Source: Competibacteraceae bacterium UBA2788 (GTDB taxonomy: Bacteria > Pseudomonadota > Gammaproteobacteria > Competibacterales > Competibacteraceae). From it: 12,402 bases of DNA. The notes below the pieces were generated by a model. It worked only from the letters and a program-made list of their open reading frames with translations. It made no database searches and was not told where the DNA came from. The position numbers and the translations under genes are program-made. The stretch lies in contig DEHY01000152.1 in the NCBI GenBank assembly GCA_002352185.1, forward strand, positions 12,655 through 25,056, written 5' to 3'. Below are positions 1-6,359 of the stretch, in pieces. How positions within the stretch are numbered: the first letter of the stretch is position 1; the number at the start of each line of letters is the position of its first letter.

Positions 1-515
1 TCGCCGGCTTCGAGCATCCCATCCTTGGATTGGATCATGTGGTGGACATGGTCGCAGTCGGCCTGTGGGGCGCGCAGTTGGGGCCACCGGCGATTTGGGC
101 GCTGCCGGTGATGTTCCCACTGGTGATGGCGTTCGGCGGGCTGCTCGGCGTATTGGGCGTGAATCTGCCGGGAGTGGAAATCGGCATCGCCGCATCAGCT
201 ATCGCACTGGGGTTAACGGTGACGCTGGCGGTACGCCCGCCACTGTGGGTAGCGGGGATGCTGGTCGGGCTGTTTGCCATTTCCCACGGCTATGCTCACG
301 GGGCGGAGTTGCCCGAATCGGCCAACGCGCTGGCCTTCGCCATGGGCTTTGTCGTCGCCACAGGATCTTTGCATGTGACGGGGATCATCATCGGCTTGAT
401 CGACCGCTGGCCCTGGGGCATGCGCCCGCTGCGAATCGGCGGGGCAGCGATTGCCGCCTGTGGCCTGTACTTCCTCGTCCCCCATCTGGCGGGGACATAT
501 AGCAATCCTATTTGA
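1..515 (+). CDS. HupE/UreJ family membrane protein, 5' end missing
   Basis: The reading frame is open from base 3 and runs to TGA at 513-515, so the start lies left of the window. About 170 residues are visible; family members are usually about 190, so roughly the signal or first membrane segment is missing. It begins with the family motif HPILGLDH followed by a Met a few residues on (HPxxGxDHxxxM), and later has FAISHGYAHGAELP and a GFVVATGSLHVTG segment, both typical of HupE/UreJ. Nearly all of it is hydrophobic, with about five membrane helices. HupE and UreJ are inner-membrane proteins linked to nickel (or cobalt) uptake for hydrogenase or urease; no such enzyme gene is visible here, so the metal is unknown. 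The last five residues (YSNPI) and the stop codon are encoded by a MITE-like repeat, so the natural C-terminus may have been replaced. Family assignment is firm, substrate is not. Confidence 0.9.
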   Translation, partial: AGFEHPILGLDHVVDMVAVGLWGAQLGPPAIWALPVMFPLVMAFGGLLGVLGVNLPGVEIGIAASAIALGLTVTLAVRPPLWVAGMLVGLFAISHGYAHGAELPESANALAFAMGFVVATGSLHVTGIIIGLIDRWPWGMRPLRIGGAAIAACGLYFLVPHLAGTYSNPI

Positions 516-610
516 GTGGTGGAATTTGCCGTAGCACGGGCATCCTGCCGGTGATGAGTTGACGGGCAGGATGCCCGTGCCACATCTACAACCGGCTTAG
601 GATTGCTATA
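498..610. repeat. MITE-like nested inverted repeat
   Basis: A 13-base terminal inverted repeat, TATAGCAATCCTA (498-510) and TAGGATTGCTATA (598-610), encloses a second, perfect 16-base inverted repeat, GCACGGGCATCCTGCC (534-549) and GGCAGGATGCCCGTGC (565-580), with a 15-base loop. The ends begin and finish with TA, compatible with insertion at a TA dinucleotide. There is no room for a transposase, so it would be a non-autonomous element moved by another copy's enzyme. It covers the end of the hupE-like gene and provides its stop codon. It might also act as a bidirectional transcription barrier between the convergent genes. The structure is seen directly; calling it a MITE is inference because only one copy is visible. 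Confidence 0.7.
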
Positions 611-625
611 GCGGAGTCCGTTTCA

Positions 626-644
626 CGCCGGCGGAATGCCGGCG
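626..644 (-). terminator. GC hairpin after the anti-sigma gene, possible weak terminator
   Basis: A perfect 7-bp stem, CGCCGGC (626-632) and GCCGGCG (638-644), with a 5-base loop sits 1 base beyond the stop codon of the leftward anti-sigma factor gene. Its position suits transcription termination of the sigma/anti-sigma unit. However, the bases after the stem in the leftward direction (TGAAACGG) lack a U-run, so it is not a classical intrinsic terminator. It could equally be an mRNA 3'-end stabiliser or a small REP-like palindrome. Confidence 0.35.
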
Positions 645-645
645 C

Positions 646-1200
646 TCAGGCCATCAATTCCGGGCGCAGTTCACTGCGGATGAACACCAACCCGCCGTTG
701 CGGCTGGAAACGGGCGCATGCCGCGAGCCGGGCAGCGCCGCGTGATAGTCGCCCCGGCTGTAGCAGCGTTCGCCAATCAGCATGTCGCCTTCCAGCAGCA
801 GGCATTCCTCCAGAGCGCCGTGGCTGTGGGCGGGAAACTGGCAGCCTGCCGCCAGTCGCAGCAGAAAGGACTGAAAGCCGGCGTCCTGATCCACCAGCAG
901 CAGTTTGACGGCTACACCCGGCGCCAGCGTTCGCCATTCGCCTTCCTGCTCGCGCATCGTGACGGTGGCGGGTGGTCCCGCCGCATCCAGCGCCGCTTCG
1001 ATGGCCTCCCACAACGCCGGACGCGGCGTTGCTTCCGGCAGCATGGCCGCCAAAGGAGTCAACCGCCGCTCCCAGGCGGCGACCTGCTGGCGCAATGCCG
1101 AGTTCACAGCCAGAGCCGCCTCGAACTCGGCCAGTTCCGGCCCGTTCAGCGTACCGAGGACATAATCGCCCGCCAGGCTTTCGGCTTCATTCCGGTTCAT
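646..1200 (-). CDS. Anti-sigma factor with C-terminal ChrR-type cupin domain
   Basis: This 184-residue protein is the likely partner of the sigma factor encoded just upstream. Residues 1-50 (SLAGDYVLGTLNGPELAEFE) resemble the N-terminal sigma-binding helix region of RskA/ChrR-type anti-sigma factors but lack the HxxxCxxC zinc motif. Residues about 95-180 form a cupin: G119-x5-H125-x-H127-x3-E131-x6-G138 fits cupin motif 1 exactly, and H161 is a good fourth metal ligand. In ChrR the cupin part senses singlet-oxygen or related stress and controls release of the sigma factor; a similar sensing job here is inference. No membrane segment is seen, so it should be cytoplasmic. The ATG at 1198-1200 overlaps the sigma stop (ATGA), indicating translational coupling. 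AAGGGG lies about 11 bases upstream. A longer upstream reading of the frame exists but would lie inside the sigma gene. Confidence 0.85.
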   Translation of the reverse strand: MNRNEAESLAGDYVLGTLNGPELAEFEAALAVNSALRQQVAAWERRLTPLAAMLPEATPRPALWEAIEAALDAAGPPATVTMREQEGEWRTLAPGVAVKLLLVDQDAGFQSFLLRLAAGCQFPAHSHGALEECLLLEGDMLIGERCYSRGDYHAALPGSRHAPVSSRNGGLVFIRSELRPELMA

Positions 1201-1808
1201 GCTTCGAGGCACCCCTTGAGTTGCAGCAAACCCCGCCGTACCCAGCTTTTGACCGTGCCGAGCGGAGTTTTTAACCGCGCCGCCAGTTCCTCGTGGCTGA
1301 GACCGTGGAAAAAAGCCAGGGCAACCGCCCGCGACTGATCGGCGGACAGACGCTGCAGACATTCCTGAATGGCATGGGCCAAGTGGTCTACCCCCAGCGG
1401 TTGACCGGGATCAGGCACCTGCAAGGCGTCTTCAGCCAACGGTTCAGCAAAGATTTCCAGCGCCCGGCGCCGGCGCTGGCGCAACAGCTCGATGGCGCGG
1501 TGGCGGACTATCGCCATGAGCCAGACCAGGGCTGGCGCACGTCCGGCCTGATATTGACCGGCGGTGCGCCAGATCGCCAGATAGGTTTCCTGCACTACAT
1601 CTTCCGCTGCGTCCGGCTGGCGCAGCAGCGCCAGGGCGATGGCGTACAGCCGGCGGTGGGTCAGCCGGTACAGCTCGGCAAACGCCTGCCGGTCGCCATG
1701 AGCGGTCGCCGCCAGCAGATCGGCAAGAATCATCGGTTCCGAAGGATCGGCAGATGGAGGTTTCTGTTGAAAAACCTGGTCCACGACGCGTTGCGTTCCC
1801 TTTACCAT
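1197..1808 (-). CDS. ECF-type RNA polymerase sigma factor
   Basis: This 203-residue protein has the two domains of extracytoplasmic-function sigma factors. Sigma region 2 spans about residues 35-110 and includes DAAEDVVQETYLAIW and ALVWLMAIVRHRAIELLRQ. Sigma region 4 spans about 150-203 and ends in the helix-turn-helix LSHEELAARLKTPLGTVKSWVRRG, which would read the -35 element of target promoters. The WLMAIVRHRAIE pattern recalls the SigK/RskA (ECF19-like) group; this subgroup call is from memory of the family. It forms an operon with the cupin anti-sigma gene. The ATG at 1806-1808 lies only about 12 bases from a good -10 box, so initiation there would be nearly leaderless. An in-frame ATG at 1731-1733 (MILADLL) is an alternative that keeps the whole sigma-2 domain. 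Neither has a strong Shine-Dalgarno sequence. Its targets are unknown; the neighbouring DUF4331 operon is one candidate. Confidence 0.9.
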   Translation of the reverse strand: MVKGTQRVVDQVFQQKPPSADPSEPMILADLLAATAHGDRQAFAELYRLTHRRLYAIALALLRQPDAAEDVVQETYLAIWRTAGQYQAGRAPALVWLMAIVRHRAIELLRQRRRRALEIFAEPLAEDALQVPDPGQPLGVDHLAHAIQECLQRLSADQSRAVALAFFHGLSHEELAARLKTPLGTVKSWVRRGLLQLKGCLEA

Positions 1809-1819
1809 GACGTCTGTGG

Positions 1820-1848
1820 ATTCTAGCGGGCGTTGCCGCCAGCGACAA
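1820..1848 (-). promoter_or_regulatory. Sigma70-like promoter of the sigma/anti-sigma operon
   Basis: Read leftward, TTGTCG (1848-1843) and TAGAAT (1825-1820) are separated by 17 bases. These match the housekeeping consensus at 4 of 6 and 5 of 6 positions. The start of transcription would fall near 1813, about 5 bases before the ATG at 1808. This favours either a leaderless-type mRNA or use of the internal ATG at 1733. Not tested beyond consensus matching. Confidence 0.5.
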
Positions 1849-1915
1849 TGACGCCTGGTGATAAAGGATAACGCCCGGCATGGGGCCGCTCATGAGCCGG
1901 ATCGCTGGAGTGGCG

Positions 1916-2077
1916 TTAACGGGTCACGATGTCCGAGCGCATCGGCCCCAACACCGCCAGCAATTCCTGTTGCTCCTTCGGTGGCGCCTGGTACTGGTCG
2001 AGGATCTTCACCAGAACCTCGACCAAGGCGTTGAACTGAGGGTTGGTAATGCTCATCCCGGCATATATTGTCTTCAT
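1916..2077 (-). pseudogene. C-terminal fragment of a group I truncated hemoglobin
   Basis: The 53-codon ORF from ATG 2077 reads GMSITNPQFNALVEVLV and then ELLAVLGPMRSDIV, which matches the G- and H-helix end of bacterial group I truncated hemoglobins (pattern GMGITxxxFDALVEDLV and ELLAxLGPMRxDIV). Similarity extends upstream in the same frame through the FTYTGGDMK codons (2098-2075), which correspond to the YTGxDMK segment of the family. Those codons lie inside the end of the HupE-like gene in another frame. The first two thirds (helices A to E) are absent, so no heme pocket can form. The proximal heme ligand, normally His in MKxxHAGM, is Tyr here (MKTIYAGM). The ATG overlaps the upstream stop as ATGA but has no clear ribosome binding site. 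Most likely a decayed remnant brought in by deletion or recombination; a short expressed peptide cannot be excluded. Confidence 0.75.
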
Positions 2078-3294
2078 ATCGCCGCCGGTGTAGGTAAAAC
2101 GGGAGCGGCCAGGATGGGCGGCGTGCTGACCTGCGCCGCGACGACGGTCGGGATCAGACTGAGATTCAGGCTGCGTTCCAGGCACCAAACCAGCGCCAGC
2201 AGGACCACAGCGGCTGAACCTGCCGGGAGCGCCAGCCGTCGGTACAGCCAGGTTTGGCGCAGCGCGAAAGCCAGTGGCAACAGGATTGCGGCGATAATCA
2301 TTTGCCCGGTTTCCACCCCCAGATTGAAGCCGACCAGCGCCAGCGCCAGCGCATCCGTCGGCAGGCCCAAATCCCGCAATGCACTGGCGAAGCCAAAGCC
2401 GTGAATCAGCCCCAGCCCGAAGGCCAGCGCCCAGCGCCGCGCCGTCACCACCGGGAACAGGTTGTTGAGCGCCGCCAGCACTACCGTCAGCGCAATCACT
2501 GATTCCACCAGTCGGCTGGGCAGATTGACGATGCCCAGCACCGCCAGGGTGAGGGTCAGCGCATGGGCGAGGGTGAAAGCCGTCACAATCGCGGCGGTGT
2601 CCAACAGCGCCGGACGCAACGCGGCGACCGGTCGCCAGCACCCCTGATCTCGCCACAGCACCGCCGGCAGCAGCAGGGCCAGCAGGAACAGCAGGTGATC
2701 GAAACCGAGCCCGATGTGCCACACTCCCTCCCCCCAGTAGCTCGCAAATTGCCGCCAACTATTGGCCGGCGCAGCGTTCAGCCGGTGCTGCGACTGCTCC
2801 GGCGACAGCACGATGGTCTCCACTCCCCCCGGCGCGTTGACCCGCAGCAGCCCCCGGTGCGAAGGATCAAGGTTAAAAAACAGCCGGTAGTTCAGCGTTT
2901 GCGGGCCGACTGCCGGACAGTCCAGGGCAAAAGTGAGTACCGCATACGCGCCGTCGCTATGGCTGACGACCTGCATCACGCCGGGCCGGGTAGCGCAGTC
3001 GTTGTCGCCAGTACGCAGGGTCAGATGTTCCAGCGCGTAATTCGTTACAGCGGTTTCGTGCGCGCGCAATTCACCCCAGGTGATCGCGCCGTCGCCGTCG
3101 CTGTCCAGCCCCAGCGCGTATTCCAGATCGCGCAGCGCGATGTCCCAGCGTGCGTCCCAGCCGCTATCGCGCGGGGTCAGGATCAGATAGCTGTCGCTGG
3201 GCTTGTGGGCGAAAGCCGTCGGGGCCAGCCCCATCAGCAGCACGATCAGGGTCAACAGCAGCGTCAGGGCAACCATCCAGCGGCTTATGATCAT
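2074..3294 (-). CDS. HupE/UreJ_2-type membrane protein with periplasmic EF-hand
   Basis: This 406-residue protein starts with a signal peptide (about residues 1-29, ending APTAFA before HKPSDSYL). A periplasmic region of about 160 residues follows. It contains a canonical calcium-binding loop at 64-75 (D64, D66, D68, G69, E75). The C-terminal half (about 190-380) is a six- to seven-helix membrane domain with VWHIGLGFDHLLFLL (191-205), LIHGFGFASAL (297 onward) and FNLGVETGQ, typical of the HupE/UreJ_2 family. Family members are presumed metal or small-solute permeases, but no substrate is established. The ATG overlaps the TPR gene's stop (ATGA), with GGGAG about 8 bases upstream. The last 10 or so codons overlap hemoglobin-derived DNA, so its extreme C-terminus (PVLPTPAAI) may be a product of that junction. 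Being third in a unit with two exported proteins suggests a shared envelope function. Confidence 0.88.
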   Translation of the reverse strand: MIISRWMVALTLLLTLIVLLMGLAPTAFAHKPSDSYLILTPRDSGWDARWDIALRDLEYALGLDSDGDGAITWGELRAHETAVTNYALEHLTLRTGDNDCATRPGVMQVVSHSDGAYAVLTFALDCPAVGPQTLNYRLFFNLDPSHRGLLRVNAPGGVETIVLSPEQSQHRLNAAPANSWRQFASYWGEGVWHIGLGFDHLLFLLALLLPAVLWRDQGCWRPVAALRPALLDTAAIVTAFTLAHALTLTLAVLGIVNLPSRLVESVIALTVVLAALNNLFPVVTARRWALAFGLGLIHGFGFASALRDLGLPTDALALALVGFNLGVETGQMIIAAILLPLAFALRQTWLYRRLALPAGSAAVVLLALVWCLERSLNLSLIPTVVAAQVSTPPILAAPVLPTPAAI

Positions 3295-4529
3295 GATCCA
3301 GTCTCCCGCAAGCGCCGGCTCAGATCGGCCAGCCGCTCATCCTCCAGCTTGACGCGATTCAGCCAGTCCAGCACCTCGCACGTCGCCTCCGATTGACCCG
3401 CAGCCAGCGCCGCTTCCAGCAGCAGGCGGGCATCCTGCGGCTCGCGCTGCTGCTGCGCCCAATTGCGTTGCGCCAGCGTCAATGCCTCCTGAGATTGCTG
3501 GCGCAAATCCAGCCGCAACCGGGCTTCGGCGGCGATATGGATGCCATCGCCCCGCTGGCGCGCGGCGGCGAACCGCGCTTCCAGCACCTCGGTATGGCGC
3601 TGCCAGGCGGGATCGTCCAGCCGCCGTTCCGCCAGCGCCAGCCGCAGCAGCAGGCTGTCGGCGCGCTGTTCGCTCGCCAGCAGTTGGCGTACTTCAGCCG
3701 GACGATTCCGGTCGAGCAGAAAATCGGCATACGCGCCCAGCAGGTAGACGCTGCGTCGGCCCAGCGCAAGCGCCTCGCGGAAATGGCGTTCAGCATCCGG
3801 CGCCGCGCCGCGCTGTTCCGCCAGCTCCGCCAGCACGGTCAGGGCATACAACCGCTCCTCGGCGGCGGCTTCCGTCGGATTCTCCAGGGCGCGGCGCAAA
3901 CTTGCGTAGGCGAATTCGACCTGTCCGCCGCGCCCGAGCGCGCCGCCCAGGCAAGCGTTAAACAGCAGCGGGCTGGTCAACCGCCGCAACGCCAGACAAC
4001 TGCGCAGCGCCGCCGCCGGTTCGCCTTGCACCTGCTGAATGACCGCTTGAGTGAGCCATGCCTGGGCATTGCGCGGTTGAACCGCCAGCACGTGCCGCAA
4101 GTCGTCCAGAGCGCCGATAAAATCATGGCGGTTCTGGCGCAGCACGGCGCGCAACAGCAGCACTTCAGGCGGCGGCGGAGTCTGTTCCCACCAGGGCGCC
4201 AGCGCCGCCTGGGCATAGCCGTAGTAGCGGGGATCAGCTTCGGAACGCCCGATTTCGATGTTGCGGCGGGCGATCCGGAGCGCCAAATCCAGATGATCGG
4301 GCTGGGCGGCCAGTTGGCGACGCAGCCCTTGCAGTTCCCGAACGGTTGGGTCGGTCGCCGCCAGCGGCAGTCGCTCCAGCACCTGATTCGGGTCGGCAGG
4401 GGTAAAAGGCACCGCCGACGCTGGACCGGCGATGCCCAGCAGCACGCCGAGCAGCACACGCCAGCGCCGCCACCCGGACGTGCTATGGCCGCCCGCCCGC
4501 CAGAAATGAACAGCAAAGAGCGGATTCAT
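3291..4529 (-). CDS. Exported tetratricopeptide-repeat protein
   Basis: Starting at ATG 4529 gives 412 residues. Residues 1-39 look like a long signal peptide: a basic stretch (WRRWR), a hydrophobic core (VLLGVLLGIAG) and a cleavage site GPASA. The rest is helical and rich in Ala, Leu, Arg and Gln, with repeated TPR-like units, for example ALDDLRHVLAVQPRNAQAWL and AERHFREALALGRRSVYLLGAYA. TPR proteins are protein-binding scaffolds, so a periplasmic adaptor for the DUF4331 or HupE-like neighbour is a reasonable inference. A frame extension upstream to TTG 4586 exists but would overlap the DUF4331 stop and precede the signal peptide, so I reject it. The gap to the upstream gene is 35 bases; downstream it overlaps the HupE-like gene by ATGA. 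A PPPP stretch at residues 118-121 (4167-4178) should make translation EF-P-dependent. The family is clear, the precise role unknown. Confidence 0.82.
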   Translation of the reverse strand: MNPLFAVHFWRAGGHSTSGWRRWRVLLGVLLGIAGPASAVPFTPADPNQVLERLPLAATDPTVRELQGLRRQLAAQPDHLDLALRIARRNIEIGRSEADPRYYGYAQAALAPWWEQTPPPPEVLLLRAVLRQNRHDFIGALDDLRHVLAVQPRNAQAWLTQAVIQQVQGEPAAALRSCLALRRLTSPLLFNACLGGALGRGGQVEFAYASLRRALENPTEAAAEERLYALTVLAELAEQRGAAPDAERHFREALALGRRSVYLLGAYADFLLDRNRPAEVRQLLASEQRADSLLLRLALAERRLDDPAWQRHTEVLEARFAAARQRGDGIHIAAEARLRLDLRQQSQEALTLAQRNWAQQQREPQDARLLLEAALAAGQSEATCEVLDWLNRVKLEDERLADLSRRLRETGS

Positions 4530-4564
4530 GGTGGAACTCGCATCACGGTTCGCCAGCCATCCGG

Positions 4565-6115
4565 TCAGGGGCAGGTTCCGGTGCAACCCGGTACACCGGG
4601 ATCGATGTGGCGGCTATCGCGGCCAGAATGCGCCAACCCCAGATAAGGGAAGCTTTCCCGGTAGGGAACATCGTTGGCGTTGACGCCGTCGCCGATACTG
4701 TTGTGCGGGAAGCCGGCGAATTGACCACCGGCCAGCACCCCGGCCACCACTCGCGCTGCAATGTCGGTCACGTCATCCGACAGTCGGCGACCGTTGGGGA
4801 ACCCCGCCGGATCACCGGCCAGCAGGCCGTTGCGTTTGCGTTGAGCCGCCGGCGTTGGCGGCACTCCGGTGTTCAGGCGCAGCAGATCGGCGACCGGACC
4901 GGCGGGTGTGCCGGGCGCGGCGATGGGCGCGGCATACGTCACCAGCGGCAGCAAATCCTTGCGCGGCGGAGTGGGAATCGGCAACGCATCGGCATAAATC
5001 GCGTTCAATACCCGCGCCAGCAGCGGATCCAGCGCATAAGAAGCAAACTGGGCATCGTCCTTGGGTGGAGTCATGCTCCATTTATCCTTGTCGCCAGTGC
5101 CGATGAGCAGTTCGTTGAACAGCGGGTTAGCCATGCGCTGAATTTGCACGAACCGATCAGACACCACCGGCGGAGTACCCGGCCTGCCGTTGTATACCTT
5201 CAATGTAGGCCGTGACGTGGTGCCCCAGGTGCCGATAGTAGCCAGCGGCTCATTGGCGTTGTGCAGCTTCCCGTCACGGGTCAGCAGCGTGATCGGCACC
5301 TCGATGGCGATGGCGTTGACGTTGAAGCCCGCCACATCGTCCGAGGCAAAATTAAGGCTGTCATCCCCATCCTGGGCCGGCGTCAGCACCCCGGCAATGC
5401 CGGAACCGTTGGGCAGCGCCCGGAAATTGAGTGAGTCGAAGGCCGCCCCCAGATCGATCCAGAACGGGTCATCCACCGTGCCGGCAAATACGCGGATGCC
5501 GCTGCCGAGATCGTAGATACCCTGCTCGACCAGGTTCGGATAGTTGGGCATGGTGCGTGGTCCGACGTTGGTGGGCACCGCGATCAGATGATTGGCCAAT
5601 TCGGTGCGCTGGCTACCACGCACCAAGGTAACGGTGTAGTGCTGACGCAGGCTGAACCCCTCGGATCCGGGGCCGTCCAGCGCGGTGATCGCGGGGGGAA
5701 TCAGTGGCGTACCCGGTTTCACCGGAGCGGGCGAGTTGTTCGGGGCTGACAGACCGGAGCCAGCACCGACGAAGCCGGTGAACACATCCGGGGCGCGAAT
5801 TTCGGTGGTGAAGCGAATCTCGAAGCGCACATCCTCCACCGCATCGTGGTCATTATCGATGCGGATGGCGTACAGAATTTCCGGGTCAAAGGGGGCATAG
5901 TTAGGGCCGTTGCTGGGTTCCAGCAGTGGATCGACACCCAGAATCAAGGTGACTTTGCCGGGGTCGTTGTAGCTGACAAAGGCGTAAAAGTCGGTGATGT
6001 CGGCCTTGTGATCGAGCGCGGTGAGCGGCGCTTCGCGGTGGCTGGCAGCATGGCCGGCGGTGACAGCCAAAGTCAGGGCCAGACTCAGACAGGTGCGGGT
6101 GAATACGCGGGGCAT
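4565..6115 (-). CDS. Exported DUF4331 protein
   Basis: From ATG 6115 the protein is 516 residues. It opens with a signal peptide (MPRVFTRTCLSLALTLAVTAGHA) followed directly by the DUF4331 hallmark ASHREAPL. Further family signatures are DITDFYAFVSYNDPGKVTLI, the NGPNYAPFDPEILYAIRIDND strip, and near the end NDVPYRESFPYLGLAHSG. The biochemical role of DUF4331 is not established to my knowledge; the proteins are secreted or periplasmic and often annotated as hypothetical. The start is supported by AGAGGA about 8 bases upstream of the ATG; the longer frame to 6235 has no signal-peptide logic. It leads an operon with the TPR and HupE/UreJ_2 genes. The 244-base leader region (6116-6359) contains a near-perfect palindrome and only weak promoter-like boxes (TATAAA at 6327-6322 with GCGACA 15 bases upstream). 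Confidence 0.88.
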   Translation of the reverse strand: MPRVFTRTCLSLALTLAVTAGHAASHREAPLTALDHKADITDFYAFVSYNDPGKVTLILGVDPLLEPSNGPNYAPFDPEILYAIRIDNDHDAVEDVRFEIRFTTEIRAPDVFTGFVGAGSGLSAPNNSPAPVKPGTPLIPPAITALDGPGSEGFSLRQHYTVTLVRGSQRTELANHLIAVPTNVGPRTMPNYPNLVEQGIYDLGSGIRVFAGTVDDPFWIDLGAAFDSLNFRALPNGSGIAGVLTPAQDGDDSLNFASDDVAGFNVNAIAIEVPITLLTRDGKLHNANEPLATIGTWGTTSRPTLKVYNGRPGTPPVVSDRFVQIQRMANPLFNELLIGTGDKDKWSMTPPKDDAQFASYALDPLLARVLNAIYADALPIPTPPRKDLLPLVTYAAPIAAPGTPAGPVADLLRLNTGVPPTPAAQRKRNGLLAGDPAGFPNGRRLSDDVTDIAARVVAGVLAGGQFAGFPHNSIGDGVNANDVPYRESFPYLGLAHSGRDSRHIDPGVPGCTGTCP

Positions 6116-6169
6116 AGCAATTTTCCTCTGCAAGCGGGGTTGGCAGGAGCACGAAGGCTCACAACGGTT

Positions 6170-6185
6170 CGCGGTCAAGACCGCG
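6170..6185. repeat. 16-bp palindrome in the DUF4331 leader
   Basis: CGCGGTC (6170-6176) and GACCGCG (6179-6185) form perfect 7-base arms around AA. It lies 55 bases upstream of the DUF4331 start codon in an otherwise non-coding stretch. It could be an operator, an mRNA leader hairpin, or one copy of a dispersed palindromic repeat. Only the symmetry is certain. Confidence 0.4.
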
Positions 6186-6359
6186 CCTACTTGCCTATGC
6201 GCCGGTACGCGCTGTTTGGATGCAGAGGGGGGCAATATAGCGACTGGCGACGGATAGCGCCGACTTCCGCTGACGGCAGTTCTGCGATCCGCAGGGTGGA
6301 ATGATTTTCAACTGACTGCTATTTATAACTAAAACTTGGGTTTGTCGCCTGCGATGCTT

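Noticed and set aside
296..583. A 95-codon leftward frame reading through the nested repeat
   Set aside because: Its N-terminal part is a translation of the palindromic repeat and the rest is antisense to hupE; peptides of this kind are typical spurious calls over such repeats.
718..1338. A 206-codon rightward frame opposite the anti-sigma gene
   Set aside because: It overlaps a well-supported cupin anti-sigma gene and a sigma gene on the other strand and shows no domain.
1888..1897. Ten-base palindrome GCTCATGAGC past the hemoglobin remnant, considered as a terminator
   Set aside because: The stem is only 5 bp with no loop and no U-run, so it is not a credible terminator.
1916..2758. A 280-codon leftward frame including the hemoglobin tail
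   Set aside because: Only the last 60 or so codons resemble a protein family. The earlier part is Ala/Gly/Arg-rich out-of-frame sequence of the HupE/UreJ_2 gene.
3393..4646. A 417-codon open frame on the + strand opposite the TPR gene
   Set aside because: Its product is Gln/Arg-rich low-complexity sequence with no recognisable domain, and it mirrors the TPR gene, which has a signal peptide and helical repeats. It is a GC-driven shadow.
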